From: Rhizobium nepotum 39/7 | GTDB taxonomy: Bacteria > Pseudomonadota > Alphaproteobacteria > Rhizobiales > Rhizobiaceae | Assembly (NCBI RefSeq): GCF_000949865.1 | Contig: NZ_JWJH01000017.1 | Coordinates: 62,001 to 126,000 of the forward strand | Reading direction: 5' to 3' | Length of the DNA stretch: 64,000 bases | Shown: one piece after another, positions 45,712 to 55,337 of the stretch | Layout of the letters: every line of letters starts with the position of its first letter | How positions within the stretch are numbered: the stretch's first letter is position 1 | Notes under the pieces: generated by a model | Database searches by the model: none | What the model was told of the DNA's origin: nothing | What the model saw: only the letters and a program-made list of their open reading frames with translations | Program-made: the position numbers and the translations under genes

Positions 45712-46320
45712 ATGAACAAAAACAACCGTTTCGGTTTCTTTCTGATCGCATTCATCGTCAGCGCTTTCGCACATCAGGCCAGCGCATCGCCGTCTGCCGC
45801 CATGCGCGTGATCGGCAAGGCCAACCCGCCGATCGGCCATTACGAGTTCTGCCAGACCTATCAGAGCGAATGCCAGCCGACATCGCTGGATAACGGCCCC
45901 ATGAAGCTGACCGAAGAGCGCTGGAAGACGATGCTCGACGTCAATTATACCGTCAACACCACGATCACCCCGATGACCGACATGGAAATCTACGGTGTCG
46001 AAGAACGCTGGGCCTATCCCACCACGGTCGGTGATTGTGAAGATTTCGTGCTTTTGAAGCGCAAGATGCTGATGAACAAGGGCTTCTCCGCCGGCAACCT
46101 GCTGATCACGGTGGTTCTGCAGCCGAATGGCGAAGGCCATGCAGTTCTGACCGTTCGCACCGATCGCGGTGATTTCGTCCTCGACAACATGCGCAACAAG
46201 GTCATGAACTGGTCGGAGACCGAATATACCTATCTGAAGCGCCAGGACACCGCCAATCCCGGTCGTTGGGTGAAAATTCAGGATGGCCGCGCCACCAATG
46301 CGGTCGGCGGCATCAACTGA
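45712..46320 (+). CDS. Bacterial transglutaminase-like cysteine peptidase (BTLCP)
   Basis: A 202-residue protein with a signal peptide (cleavage near ASA, residue ~25). The Cys-His-Asp triad of the family is seen in VGDCEDFVLLKRKML, EGHAVLTVRTDRG and VLDNMRNKV. These periplasmic peptidases often act with type I secretion adhesins (LapG-like), though no such partner lies here. GGGGAGAC precedes ATG 45712. Confidence 0.93.
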   Translation: MNKNNRFGFFLIAFIVSAFAHQASASPSAAMRVIGKANPPIGHYEFCQTYQSECQPTSLDNGPMKLTEERWKTMLDVNYTVNTTITPMTDMEIYGVEERWAYPTTVGDCEDFVLLKRKMLMNKGFSAGNLLITVVLQPNGEGHAVLTVRTDRGDFVLDNMRNKVMNWSETEYTYLKRQDTANPGRWVKIQDGRATNAVGGIN

Positions 46321-46360
46321 AGCCAGTCAACCAAACGAAAATACCCGTCTCCCCCGATGA

Positions 46361-46393
46361 AAAAGCCGGCTCCGCGAGGAAGCCGGCTTTTTC
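46361..46393. terminator. Bidirectional rho-independent terminator
   Basis: AAAAGCCGGCT and AGCCGGCTTTT pair across a nine-base loop between two convergent genes. Confidence 0.88.
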
Positions 46394-46416
46394 ATTTTCA
46401 TCACATCCGCTGACCG

Positions 46417-46854
46417 TCAGAGCAGGCCAAGCTCGGCCAGTTCCCGCTTGAGGTCGGAGGGCATCTCCTCGCCGCCGAAATCACCGCCGCCGAGATCGCG
46501 TGGGGCCTCGTTGTCCTTGAGGTAACGCCAGCCCTGAAACGGCCGCTTCGGTGCGGGCGAGGTCTCGATCACCTCGGGGCCGAGAATGAGATCGCAGCGG
46601 CTAATCCCGTCTTCTCCCTTGAAGGAGCGGATATCGAGAAGTTTCTGCCGCGCCTGCACCTGCCCCTTGATGACCCAATAGAGCGAACCACCGTCCAGCA
46701 ATTCTTCAACACGTTTTGGAAGCATCCGGGTGGTGTGAACGCTGTGCGGCTCAAGGCCTGCGGCAATCGCGGTCAGCGAACGATGCGCGACCCAGTCCCT
46801 CAAATCCTGGAGTGAATCCGCACCGACGCAAAGTTTTATAAGATGTAGAGGCAT
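46417..46854 (-). CDS. DUF1489 family protein
   Basis: A 145-residue protein with the DUF1489 pattern: HLIKLCVGADSLQDLRDW near the start, HTTRMLPKRVEELLDGGSLYWVIKG in the middle and PKRPFQGWRYLKDNEAPRDLG near the end. Found throughout Rhizobiales; function unknown. It lies in front of, and convergent with, the transglutaminase gene. No signal peptide. Confidence 0.92.
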   Translation of the reverse strand: MPLHLIKLCVGADSLQDLRDWVAHRSLTAIAAGLEPHSVHTTRMLPKRVEELLDGGSLYWVIKGQVQARQKLLDIRSFKGEDGISRCDLILGPEVIETSPAPKRPFQGWRYLKDNEAPRDLGGGDFGGEEMPSDLKRELAELGLL

Positions 46855-46919
46855 ATGCTTATCAATGCCTTTTTGCAGCGGGCGTCAAGCATGTGGACCA
46901 TGCCCGACGCCCTGCCCGC

Positions 46920-48323
46920 TCAGCATTCCACAACGTTGACGGCAAGACCGCCTGTGGAGGTTTCCTTGTATTTCTCGTTCATGTCGTTGCCGGTCTGGCG
47001 CATGGTTTCGATACAGGCATCGAGCGGCACGAAATGCTGGCCGTCGCCCTTCAGCGCCAGCGAGGCCGCCGTCACCGCTTTCACGGCACCTAGCGCATTG
47101 CGCTCGATGCAGGGTATCTGCACCAGCCCGGCGATCGGATCGCAGGTCATGCCGAGGTGATGCTCGAGCGCGATTTCGGCGGCATTTTCAATCTGCTCGG
47201 GCGAACCGCCCATGACGGCGGCAAGGCCTGCCGCCGCCATCGCGGCTGCGGACCCAACCTCGCCCTGACAGCCGACTTCAGCACCAGAGATGGAGGCATT
47301 GTGCTTGATGATGCCGCCGATGGCGGCCGCCGTCAGCAGAAAATCGCGGACGTCATCGACACTCGCATCCTCGTGGAAATGCCGGAAATACCGGACGGTG
47401 GCGGGAACGACACCGGCGGCACCATTGGTCGGCGCGGTGACCACGCGCCCGCCGGCGGCGTTTTCCTCGTTCACGGCCATGGCATAGACGCTGAGCCAGT
47501 CATTCGCCATGACGGGATTGAGCCGGTTGCTGCGCCATTCCTCGTTCAGCTTCTCATAGATGGAGCGGGCGCGACGACGCACCTTCAGGCCGCCCGGCAT
47601 GATGCCGTCGACCTTCAGCCCCCGCTCGATACAGCCGTTCATCGCTTCCCAGATCTGGTCGAGCCGATCGTTCAGCTCGTCGCGGGAAACCACGGTTTCC
47701 TCGTTGGCGCGTTTCATCTGGGCGATGGTGCGGCCGGAACGGCCCGCCATGTCCAGCATTTCCCGCGCCGTGGCGAAAGGATAAGGCACGCGTGAACCGT
47801 TATCGATGGTTTTGCCGCGCTGCTTGATCGCCTCCAGTTCCGTATCGGTGACGACGAAACCGCCGCCGACGGAATAATAGATACGCTTGAGGAGCAGCCT
47901 GCCCTGATTGTCGAAGGCGGAAAAGATCATGCCGTTGGCATGGCCCGGCAGCGGGTTCTTCTTGTCGAAGACCAGATCTTCGGCCGGCCGGAACTCATAG
48001 GAAGGATGGCCGGGCGGCGACACGGTGCCGGCCTTTTCCACCTTCTCGATGATGGCGTCCATGGCGTCGGGATCGACGAGGTCCGGCCGCTCGCCCGTCA
48101 GGCCGAGAATGACCGCGCGCCCGGTGCCATGGCCGATGCCGGTGAAGGCCAGAGAGCCGTGCAGGCTGACTTTCAGGCGCGAAACAGCCGCACCCGCCGG
48201 ACGCGGCCATTCATCGCCAAGGATCAGCGCGAGAAAGCGGTTCGCCGCCGTCATCGGTCCCATCGTATGGGAACTGGAAGGACCGATACCGATCTTGAAG
48301 ACGTCGAAGACCGAAAGAAACAT
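46920..48323 (-). CDS. sdaA: L-serine dehydratase (iron-sulfur, single chain)
   Basis: A 467-residue enzyme converting L-serine to pyruvate and ammonia with a [4Fe-4S] cluster. The N-terminal SDH-beta half opens with [16 protein letters not shown]; the C-terminal alpha half has [27 protein letters not shown] with the first cluster Cys, [21 protein letters not shown] with the next two. Length is that of the fused enterobacterial-type enzyme. ATG 48323 is the family start. Confidence 0.97.
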   Translation of the reverse strand: MFLSVFDVFKIGIGPSSSHTMGPMTAANRFLALILGDEWPRPAGAAVSRLKVSLHGSLAFTGIGHGTGRAVILGLTGERPDLVDPDAMDAIIEKVEKAGTVSPPGHPSYEFRPAEDLVFDKKNPLPGHANGMIFSAFDNQGRLLLKRIYYSVGGGFVVTDTELEAIKQRGKTIDNGSRVPYPFATAREMLDMAGRSGRTIAQMKRANEETVVSRDELNDRLDQIWEAMNGCIERGLKVDGIMPGGLKVRRRARSIYEKLNEEWRSNRLNPVMANDWLSVYAMAVNEENAAGGRVVTAPTNGAAGVVPATVRYFRHFHEDASVDDVRDFLLTAAAIGGIIKHNASISGAEVGCQGEVGSAAAMAAAGLAAVMGGSPEQIENAAEIALEHHLGMTCDPIAGLVQIPCIERNALGAVKAVTAASLALKGDGQHFVPLDACIETMRQTGNDMNEKYKETSTGGLAVNVVEC

Positions 48324-48446
48324 GAGGTTTACCCTGAGTGACAATGGATTTCGCCGCCATCATATCCAAAGCCGGGACGGATCGCCACAAAAGAGCGTCA
48401 GCGGTTTGTGCAGCTGCGACATATGGGTCGCAGAAACGAAAACAGC

Positions 48447-48471
48447 ACGGTTTCCAGAGGAAACCGCGCCG
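48447..48471 (-). terminator. Hairpin downstream of the 33-residue ORF
   Basis: CGGTTTCC/GGAAACCG with an AGA loop; on the minus strand it is followed by a T-rich tract. It would end a transcript of the small gene at 48501-48602. Confidence 0.5.
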
Positions 48472-48500
48472 TTTCAAAACCCGTCATTCAGGAGAAGTGC

Positions 48501-48602
48501 TTATGGGCTGCCAAAAATGTACGTCAATGCGAGAAATGCGGCAAAGCCTGCAAGCGCGCGCAAGGTGACGGCCCAACAGGATTTCTGAGCGGTTTCTTCC
48601 AT
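48501..48602 (-). CDS. 33-residue membrane peptide
   Basis: A short open frame on the minus strand beginning MEETAQKSCWAVTL and continuing with a single hydrophobic helix (AGFAAFLALTYIF), ending FGSP. GGAG lies six bases before the ATG, and a hairpin follows the stop. The charge layout (acidic start, hydrophobic helix) is that of small one-pass inner-membrane proteins. Too short for a family call. Confidence 0.5.
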   Translation of the reverse strand: MEETAQKSCWAVTLRALAGFAAFLALTYIFGSP

Positions 48603-48978
48603 GATTACTCCAGCTATTCACTCTCCGGGCGATCTTCAAGACCTAGCCCGTTGGGGGAAGCATTTATTAAAATCCGGCGCAGAACGCAAATGCAAAAAGC
48701 GGCTAAATGAAGGCGTTTTTGACGGGCTGCCATTCGCCAATTGCATAGGTATGTGAAAAAACAAGGCGTTAGAACGGGGCTTCCAGATCGCCGTTTTTGC
48801 CATCCGCCTCAATTTGAACCAAAGTATAACCGATTTATGAAGGCTTCGCACAAACGCCTGTTGAAAACCGCACTGCCAGACACGTTAAGGGGGAATTTCC
48901 CCGGCGGGATTGTTCTAGCTTGAAAGCTGGCCGCCCCTGGCTTATCGACTCAACGGAGGCAACGGGGTTCGTCATTTC
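48603..48978. other. Intergenic region, no gene seen
   Basis: 376 bases between the 33-residue ORF and the hypothetical gene at 48979. It holds the promoters of both genes; no further gene or operator could be supported. Confidence 0.5.
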
Positions 48979-49329
48979 ATGCAGCAGACATCTTCCTTTC
49001 CCGATCGCGACACGGTCGCATCCAGACTTGTCTCGCTTGCAAGCGAGGACAAGGCGTGGGTGCTGCTTTTGATGGAAAACGTGCTTCAGGATGAAAACCT
49101 GCTCGCCGGTCTCAACCTCTATCTCGACAGGCAGGCCGACGCCCCCTTCCTCAACAGCCTGAAACTGGAGGCGGCGGGCGAATGGCTCGGCGGTAACGCA
49201 CCCGTGCGGTTGCAGATCCGTCTGATGGAAGCGGCAAAAGCCAGCCAGCACCCCGCCTATCTGGCCTTCCGCAAGGGGCTGACGGCATCGGCGGGTCTCG
49301 AAAAAGCCTATCCCAAGGCGCCGATCTGA
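48979..49329 (+). CDS. Hypothetical protein, helical
   Basis: A 116-residue protein made of amphipathic helices (VASRLVSLASEDKAWVLLLMENVLQDENLLAGLNLYLDRQ; LQIRLMEAAKASQHPAYLAFRKGL). No signal peptide, no family recognised. It ends two bases before the convergent DUF2233 gene. Confidence 0.65.
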   Translation: MQQTSSFPDRDTVASRLVSLASEDKAWVLLLMENVLQDENLLAGLNLYLDRQADAPFLNSLKLEAAGEWLGGNAPVRLQIRLMEAAKASQHPAYLAFRKGLTASAGLEKAYPKAPI

Positions 49330-49330
49330 C

Positions 49331-50098
49331 TTAGTCGGGCACCCGGTCGACGACAGCGATGATCGGCCCCATGGGAAACAGCGTATCCCGCCTTTTCATC
49401 GCGGGAATATCGACGCTGGAAATCGTGCCGTCGAGATAAAGCGCATTGGGCGCATCCAGCACATCCCTGAACAGCGTGGCGAAATCGTAAAAGCGCACGG
49501 TGTTTTCCGAAATCGCGAAATGCACCCTGCCGTCGCGCGAGACGCCAACGCCGTTGCGACGCTTCAGGCTGTCGCTATCGGGCAGAAATCGCGGATGCAG
49601 CTTTCCGTCGATCACCAGCATCGGCCCGGACTGGGTGGCGAAATCCGGTTTCAGGCCGGCCGCCAGATAGGCCTGCGTTTCCAGCACGCCGGCCGTGGCG
49701 TCCTTCAGATAAAAGATGCCGTTCGGCAGCAGATGAAAATTACCCCAGCCGCCGCCTGTGCTGATTGCCGAACGTTCGACGCCGTTTTCAATGAAGAGAC
49801 CGACGGGCGAATAGTCGGAATGATACATGCCGCCATTCATGGCGAAGACGCTGAACATGTGCTGCCGCCAAAGGGCGGAGGAAAGATCGGAGAAGGAACG
49901 ATATCCCTGACCGGAGACATGATCGCGGTCGTAGATCCGGATCGTGCTTTTCCCCGGATCGAAACTGCAGACGGTGTAACGCCCGCCCGCATGTTCCATG
50001 GTCGTGCAGAAATCAGCCTGACCGCCCGCCTCAGCCGAAAACGGCAACAGCAATGGCAGCAGCAACCTCATCAGTCTTTTCATAGATCGTCCGCTCAT
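49331..50098 (-). CDS. Phosphodiester glycosidase-like (DUF2233) exported protein
   Basis: A 255-residue protein with an N-terminal leader (LMRLLLPLLLPFSAEAGG). The domain resembles the phosphodiester glycosidase/NAGPA family (DUF2233): AMNGGMYHSDYSPVGLFIENG, FATQSGPMLVIDGKLHP, RRNGVGVSRDGRVHFAIS and NALYLDGTISSVDIP are the four conserved blocks. It probably acts on a sugar-phosphodiester in the envelope. The start may be ATG 50098 or the internal ATG 50083. Confidence 0.88.
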   Translation of the reverse strand: MSGRSMKRLMRLLLPLLLPFSAEAGGQADFCTTMEHAGGRYTVCSFDPGKSTIRIYDRDHVSGQGYRSFSDLSSALWRQHMFSVFAMNGGMYHSDYSPVGLFIENGVERSAISTGGGWGNFHLLPNGIFYLKDATAGVLETQAYLAAGLKPDFATQSGPMLVIDGKLHPRFLPDSDSLKRRNGVGVSRDGRVHFAISENTVRFYDFATLFRDVLDAPNALYLDGTISSVDIPAMKRRDTLFPMGPIIAVVDRVPD

Positions 50099-50159
50099 GC
50101 CTTCTCGCCCGCATAGATGGTGCGATTCTTACAACATGAACTTTGACGGTGAAATGCGG

Positions 50160-50196
50160 TCAAAGAAAAGGCGCCAGCCGAAGTTCGGATGGCGCC
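50160..50196 (-). terminator. Rho-independent terminator of the entericidin-like gene
   Basis: GGCGCCA/TGGCGCC stem; on the minus strand it is followed by TTTTCTTT. It lies 23 bases after the small gene's stop. Confidence 0.8.
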
Positions 50197-50218
50197 GGAT
50201 TTTATGGGGAGATGCCCG

Positions 50219-50380
50219 TTAGCGACGCGCTGCACGATCGACGCGATGTCCGGCGTCCTGTGTCGCATCGACGGCGTTCGCCGTATCGCGGCCCATGCCA
50301 CGAATGGTGTTGCCGCAGGAACTCAAGGTTACGACAGTCAGCAAAGCCACGAAAACGGTCGAAAGAATGCGTGTGATCAT
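50219..50380 (-). CDS. Entericidin-like small lipoprotein
   Basis: A 53-residue protein that starts at ATG 50380 (MITRILSTVF), has a hydrophobic signal segment and a lipobox-type SSCG with the acylated Cys about residue 23, then the entericidin core (NTIRGMGRDTANAVDATQDAG) and a basic end. Entericidin-family peptides are small membrane lipoproteins, in Enterobacteria a paired toxin/antidote; only one copy is present here. It has its own terminator. Confidence 0.88.
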   Translation of the reverse strand: MITRILSTVFVALLTVVTLSSCGNTIRGMGRDTANAVDATQDAGHRVDRAARR

Positions 50381-50571
50381 GTGAAACTACTCCCCTATGA
50401 CTTGCCGTCCACGGCAAGCGCCGATGTAATATGCGTCACAATAACGTGAATCCCAAAAATCGGTTCCAGCGGCATTTCAAAAAATACCGTCGGTGAAAAT
50501 TAACACGGTTTTGAAGTTAGCAGGGGACACTCGGCGCTTGGATCATCATTCGGGAAAATCGTGTGGGCGAC

Positions 50572-51348
50572 ATGACTGAGATAAACAATCGGCTACTGGT
50601 CATGACGGCAGGCGGCCTGAACCCCAATGTCATGATCAACGCGCTTGCCGCCCGTTTTCCGGATATCCATGTTCTTGTGGAGCAGCCGGAAAGCAAATCC
50701 ACGATTTTGAAGAGACGGGCGCGGCGGCTCGGCTGGGTCGCGGCTGCCGGCCAGATGGCGACGATGATCGCCTCCCGGCTCGGCAAACGCCTCACGGTTC
50801 GCAGAACCAACGAGATCATCGCCGAACATGGGCTGTCTCCCGATCTTGGTCACACCGTTCCCGTCACGCATGTCGCCTCTCTCAACGATGAGGAATGCCA
50901 CGATGCCGTCAACCGGCTGAAACCGGCGGCGATCTTCACCATCTCCTGCCGCCTGCTGACCCCAGCGACGCTTCAAGCCCTGCAATGCCCGGTCATCAAT
51001 TTCCACGCCGGCATCAATCCGGCCTATCGTGGCCAGATGGGCGGCTATTGGGCGCTGGTGGAAAAGGACCGGGGCAATTTCGGCGCGACCGTGCATCTGG
51101 TCGACAAGGGCGTGGATACTGGCGCCACCCTGTATGAAAAGCGGCTGAAGCCCTCGCCTTCCGATACGATCGCCACCTACCCGCTGCTTCTGACCGCCGC
51201 CTCTGTCGATATTGCGGTCAGCGCCATCGAGGATGCCCTGTCCGGCAGCCTTGCGCCAAAGCCGCCCTCACCCGGAAAATCGGTTCTGCGGTTTCCACCG
51301 GCAATCTGGACCTGGCTGTGGAACGGCCTCACCAAACGGATCTGGTAA
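50572..51348 (+). CDS. Formyltransferase-domain protein
   Basis: A 258-residue protein of the formyltransferase (Fmt/PurN) fold. The folate-site segment reads VINFHAGINPAYRGQMGGYWALV, with the His and the YRG of the family, and GATVHLVDKGVDTGATLY follows with the catalytic Asp. ATG 50572 is preferred to GTG 50563. It sits just before a methylenetetrahydrofolate reductase-like gene, so a one-carbon role is likely; the substrate is unknown. Confidence 0.85.
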   Translation: MTEINNRLLVMTAGGLNPNVMINALAARFPDIHVLVEQPESKSTILKRRARRLGWVAAAGQMATMIASRLGKRLTVRRTNEIIAEHGLSPDLGHTVPVTHVASLNDEECHDAVNRLKPAAIFTISCRLLTPATLQALQCPVINFHAGINPAYRGQMGGYWALVEKDRGNFGATVHLVDKGVDTGATLYEKRLKPSPSDTIATYPLLLTAASVDIAVSAIEDALSGSLAPKPPSPGKSVLRFPPAIWTWLWNGLTKRIW

Positions 51349-51479
51349 GGGAAATCAGCAATTCCATCAGGCGCACACAATAAGCCAAGCTTCGTCGCAG
51401 ATGCAGGGCTGTCTTGCCGCAACAGGCAAAGACTTGGGCAAAAAACCGGTGCATGATGTGAAAAAGGACCAAATACAAA

Positions 51480-52373
51480 TTGCCCGATATCTCTACCTCT
51501 CCCGCCATTGCCGCCTCCATCGAAGCTTCACCCGCGCAGGTGCTCGGCCCGGCAAATCTTGCCGGTCTATTTCCGCAAGGTGTGCGTGTTTATCTGACGG
51601 ACACGGGACAGGCCTCGCAGGAGAGGCTTGTCGATGCCGCAAAACATCTTCGCGATCTCGGCTACACGCCGGTTCCGCATCTTGCGGCGCGGCGCATATC
51701 CTCTCGCGCGGATTTTGAGGAACAGGTGAAGCGGCTGGCGGGCGAAGCCGGCGTATCGGATGTGCTGGTGGTTGGCGGCGGCGTCGACAGGCCCGCCGGT
51801 CCCTTCGCCTCCAGCATGGACATGCTAGCGACCGGTATCTTCGATCGCTGCGGGATAAATCACATCGCAATCGCCGGGCACCCCGAAGGCAGCCCCGATT
51901 TCAGTGAAGAGACGGCGATGGCGGCCTTGAGGCTGAAACGCGATTTTGCCGAAAGAAGCGATGCGGCGATGCGCATCGTCACCCAGTTCGGCTTCGACCC
52001 CGCGCGCTTCATCGCCTGGGCGGAAGGACTTGCAGCCTCCGGCATCGATTTGCCGGTGCATATCGGCGTTTCCGGCCCGGCGAAGATCACGACGCTGCTG
52101 AAATATGCAGCACTCTGCGGCGTCGGCAATTCCATCGCTTATCTGAAGAAGAACGCGCTCTCGCTGACAACGCTGGCGAAAGGCCATTCACCGGAAAGCG
52201 TGGTCGGGCCGATCGAACGACACTGGCACGCAAATCCGGCGGGTCTGATCCGGCAAATCCACGTTTTCCCGTTTGGCGGATTGCAGAACTCGGCCGACTG
52301 GCTGATCGGTCGCGGAAGCTGGCAATTTGGCGATACGGACTGTTCAGCAACGCTGGGCACGGTAGCGGTCTAA
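51480..52373 (+). CDS. Methylenetetrahydrofolate reductase-like protein
   Basis: A 297-residue (beta/alpha)8-type protein. It reads like the MetF family: GVRVYLTDTG, VSDVLVVGGGVDRPAGPFASSMDMLATG, HIAIAGHPEGSP, the AMRIVTQFGFDPARFIAWAEGL block and LPVHIGVSGPAKI. It should use FAD and NAD(P)H to interconvert methylene- and methyl-tetrahydrofolate, or act in a demethylation pathway. The open frame starts with TTG 51480; no upstream ATG exists in frame. It is flanked by a formyltransferase gene and a divergent LysR gene. Confidence 0.75.
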   Translation: MPDISTSPAIAASIEASPAQVLGPANLAGLFPQGVRVYLTDTGQASQERLVDAAKHLRDLGYTPVPHLAARRISSRADFEEQVKRLAGEAGVSDVLVVGGGVDRPAGPFASSMDMLATGIFDRCGINHIAIAGHPEGSPDFSEETAMAALRLKRDFAERSDAAMRIVTQFGFDPARFIAWAEGLAASGIDLPVHIGVSGPAKITTLLKYAALCGVGNSIAYLKKNALSLTTLAKGHSPESVVGPIERHWHANPAGLIRQIHVFPFGGLQNSADWLIGRGSWQFGDTDCSATLGTVAV

Positions 52374-52427
52374 GGCTCACCTTTGCCCGTGGCGCGACGA
52401 CGCTGGCCGTCGCGCATTCCGGTTATG

Positions 52428-53324
52428 TCACGCCGCCTTGGCGACTTCGACGAAGGCATTGCGGATGCTTTCCGCGACCGCAAGGATAGGGCGCGAGGGT
52501 CTTTCGCCGGTTATCAATCGAATATCGAAATAACCGAGTTCCGGCAGGCCTTCCTTGTCGCTGAGAATGACCATGTCGTTCTGCACATAGGAACGCGGCA
52601 AGGGCGCGATGGCGAGATCGGCGGCAATCGCCGCGCGCTGTGCCATTGTATGGCCGCTGAGATAGGCCACGCGGAAATTGCGCCCGCGCTTTTCAAGCGA
52701 ATTGATCGCTTCGGAGCGCCAGATGCAGCCCTCTTCCCAGATCGATATCGGCAAGGGGTCGCGCAGATAGGCCGTACCGCATTTCGCACCCGCCCAGACG
52801 AGACGCTCACGCATCAGCACTTCGCCAGTATCCCTCAGCGGATGTGACGCACAGTTGACCAGCGCCAGATCCAGCCGCCGTTCATCCATGCGCTTGTAGA
52901 GATTGGAACTGGAATCGATCGTGACATCGATCATGATGCCGGGAAAAACCTCGGCAAAACGCTTGAGGATGCCGGGCAGCAAGCCGCGCTCACCAATATC
53001 CTCCGGCGCGCCGAGCCGGACCACACCGGAAAGTTCGGGCATGACGAAACGTGATACGGCTTCGTTTGAAAGCGCGATCATCCGGCGCGCATAGGTCAGA
53101 AGTGTTTCCCCATGCGCCGTCAACGTCACAGAGCGCGCATCGCGCAGGAACAATGTCGTCTTTAACTGTTCCTCCAGCTTTTTGATCTGCATGGAAACGG
53201 CCGATGGCGTCCTGAACACCACCTCCGCAGCGGTGGAGAAATTTCCCGTTTCCGCAATCGCAACGAAGGTTCTCAATATGTCGTTGTCCAGCAACGGCAA
53301 GGGTTGGCGGAAAGTCACGGTCAT
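52428..53324 (-). CDS. LysR-family transcriptional regulator
   Basis: A 298-residue regulator. The N-terminal winged HTH is LRTFVAIAETGNFSTAAEVVFRTPSAVSMQIKKLEEQLKTTLFLR (residues ~16-60), followed by the effector domain (LSGVVRLGAPEDIGERGLLPGIL...). ATG 53324 begins MTVTFRQPLPLL. It is convergent with the MetF-like gene and may regulate it or the divergent gene at 53608; the 283-base upstream region probably carries its autoregulatory site. Confidence 0.93.
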   Translation of the reverse strand: MTVTFRQPLPLLDNDILRTFVAIAETGNFSTAAEVVFRTPSAVSMQIKKLEEQLKTTLFLRDARSVTLTAHGETLLTYARRMIALSNEAVSRFVMPELSGVVRLGAPEDIGERGLLPGILKRFAEVFPGIMIDVTIDSSSNLYKRMDERRLDLALVNCASHPLRDTGEVLMRERLVWAGAKCGTAYLRDPLPISIWEEGCIWRSEAINSLEKRGRNFRVAYLSGHTMAQRAAIAADLAIAPLPRSYVQNDMVILSDKEGLPELGYFDIRLITGERPSRPILAVAESIRNAFVEVAKAA

Positions 53325-53607
53325 GGCACGTACCTTCAAATATTTTGATTTATAGATGGATATCATTTCGTTTGATTGATTGTCAACACGAGCGCACCAT
53401 CGGGGACATCAAAGGACAAGGCGAGCACGGCCCTGTCGGAATGAAGCGCTTATCTCTCAACGGGCGGGCGGAAAAATCCGGCGGGAAGCGTCGGAAATTC
53501 ATTCGTAAAGCTGATGAATGACATAAAATTCATTCTCTTGTTTGATGGAACGTGCAGGCGCATACCGAAGTCGCAAACAGGATCGTAGGTCAGGAAAGGA
53601 TAAAGCC

Positions 53608-53826
53608 ATGACCATGATACATTATCTCCCGGCAGCGAGCCGTTCTTCGCACCGTCCCTCGTTCGGCGGCTGGCTCCATCGCCTGTCCGCCCAGGTGTCG
53701 GCTCTTTACGCGGCACGACAACGCGCAAGGATGCTCCGCGCACTGGAGGCATTGCCGCCCGAAACATTGAAGGATATTGGATGGCCGACGACAGACAGCA
53801 GCCGCATACGCGTCATCCGCAAATGA
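53608..53826 (+). CDS. DUF1127 small protein
   Basis: A 72-residue basic protein with the DUF1127 core (QRARMLRALEALPPETLKDIGWP). AGGAAAGG precedes ATG 53608. DUF1127 proteins in Rhizobiales act in RNA turnover and in phosphate/carbon homeostasis, often under stress control. It is divergent from the LysR gene. Confidence 0.92.
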   Translation: MTMIHYLPAASRSSHRPSFGGWLHRLSAQVSALYAARQRARMLRALEALPPETLKDIGWPTTDSSRIRVIRK

Positions 53827-54095
53827 TGCCTGACCGGTGGCTCGCAACCGTTTCAAGACTTGCGAGCCCCCCGCTTTTCCCGCAACGCCCCGGCACAGGC
53901 GTAAAATGACTTGCCTGTTTTACATGCGACACAACGCCTTTTTAAAGGGCTTGTCGCAAATTTTGCATATTTCAAAAGCTATTTTTTGACAGCCCGGATT
54001 CCAAGGCGTATTTTTCGTTAAAGATGTCGGAAACAGGACATCCAGAAGACCGATTCCAAGGGAGGAATTGCGTATTCGCAACGGAGCACGGGCAA

Positions 54096-55133
54096 ATGAG
54101 CAGGAACTCCCAGAAGAAACGCTCAATCGTCTTTTATCTCATTCCGCAATTTACCCTGCTGCCATTCGCCGCAGCCGTTGAAACCCTCCGCATCGCCAAT
54201 CGCATGCTGGGCTATCAGGCTTACGAATGGCGCATCTCCTCGCTCGACGGCCAAAAGGTCATGTCATCAAGCGGCATCTGTCTTGAGGTCGACACCTGTC
54301 TCGCCGACGAGCGCCGATATGTCAGCGGTGAAAACCGCGCCGAAATGGCTATCATCTGTTCGGGCATCGATGTCGACCAGCATATCAACAAATCCGTCAA
54401 TGCCTGGCTGCGCGAGGCCTATAATCGCGGCATCGCCATCGGCAGCCTCTGTACCGCCGCGCATATCCTCGCGCAGGCTGGTCTGCTGAACGGCAAACGC
54501 TGCGCGATCCACTGGGAGAACCTGCCGGGTTTTTCCGAAGCCTTCCCGCAGGTCGAAGTCTATGCCGATCTCTTCGAGGTCGACAGCAACATCTACACCT
54601 GCGCCGGTGGCACGGCTTCGCTCGACATGATGCTGAGCCTGATCGGCCAGGATTTCGGCGAAAACCTCGTCAACCGCGTCTGCGAGCAGCAATTGACGGA
54701 CCGGGTCCGCAGCCCCAACGACCGCCAGCGCCTGCCGCTGCGCGCCCGCCTCGGCGTCCAGAACAGCAAGGTCCTGTCGATCATCGAATTGATGGAAGGC
54801 AACCTCTCCGAACCGCTGTCGCTGCTCGACATCGCCGACGCCGCCGACCTGTCGCGCCGGCAGGTGGAGCGCCTGTTCCGGCAGGAAATGGGCCGTTCGC
54901 CCGCGCGCTACTACCTTGAAATCCGCCTCGACCGCGCCCGCCACCTGCTCGTGCAATCAGCCATGCCGGTGGTCGAAGTTGCGGTCGCCTGCGGTTTTGT
55001 CTCCGCTTCGCATTTTTCCAAGTGTTATCGGGAAATCTACAATCGCACCCCGCAACAGGAACGCGCGGAGCGCAAACTGCTAATCAGCGCGTCGCGAATG
55101 GCAATGGCAAGCCAGGGCAAAGCCGCGCACTGA
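54096..55133 (+). CDS. GlxA-type transcriptional regulator (DJ-1/PfpI + AraC)
   Basis: A 345-residue regulator. The N-terminal DJ-1/PfpI-like domain (IVFYLIPQFTLLPFAAAVETLRIANRM; GIAIGSLCTAAHILAQAGLLNGKRCAIHWEN) senses a ligand, with Cys in the nucleophile elbow (GSLCTAAH). The C-terminal AraC domain has the two HTH units (PLSLLDIADAADLSRRQVERLFRQEMGRSP and PVVEVAVACGFVSASHFSKCYREIYNRTPQQER). ATG 54096 has GGAG upstream; an in-frame ATG at 54024 is possible. GlxA-type proteins in rhizobia control amine or glycine betaine catabolism; the target here is unknown. Confidence 0.92.
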   Translation: MSRNSQKKRSIVFYLIPQFTLLPFAAAVETLRIANRMLGYQAYEWRISSLDGQKVMSSSGICLEVDTCLADERRYVSGENRAEMAIICSGIDVDQHINKSVNAWLREAYNRGIAIGSLCTAAHILAQAGLLNGKRCAIHWENLPGFSEAFPQVEVYADLFEVDSNIYTCAGGTASLDMMLSLIGQDFGENLVNRVCEQQLTDRVRSPNDRQRLPLRARLGVQNSKVLSIIELMEGNLSEPLSLLDIADAADLSRRQVERLFRQEMGRSPARYYLEIRLDRARHLLVQSAMPVVEVAVACGFVSASHFSKCYREIYNRTPQQERAERKLLISASRMAMASQGKAAH

Positions 55134-55194
55134 AGACGCGGTTTTAATGCTTCAGACCCGCTGGCGCGTGCCTCAGGGATGAAAACCTCTCCTC

Positions 55195-55308
55195 CGTCAT
55201 GCCGGACTAGATCCGGCATCCAGCCACGGCGCGTCTGCCCCGCGAAAAGGACTGTCCTGCGATCAAAGACTTGATCGCACTGGACCCCGGATCAGGTCCG
55301 GGGTGACG
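55195..55308. repeat. RIME-like palindromic intergenic repeat, copy 3
   Basis: A 114-base copy of the repeat at 30932/35678, with the same outer palindrome. Confidence 0.88.
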
Positions 55309-55337
55309 GAGTGTGGATAAACACACCACCCCGAAAT

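Noticed and set aside
48741..48923. 60-residue plus-strand frame upstream of the gene at 48979
   Set aside because: No ribosome site, no hydrophobic or family pattern; likely spurious.
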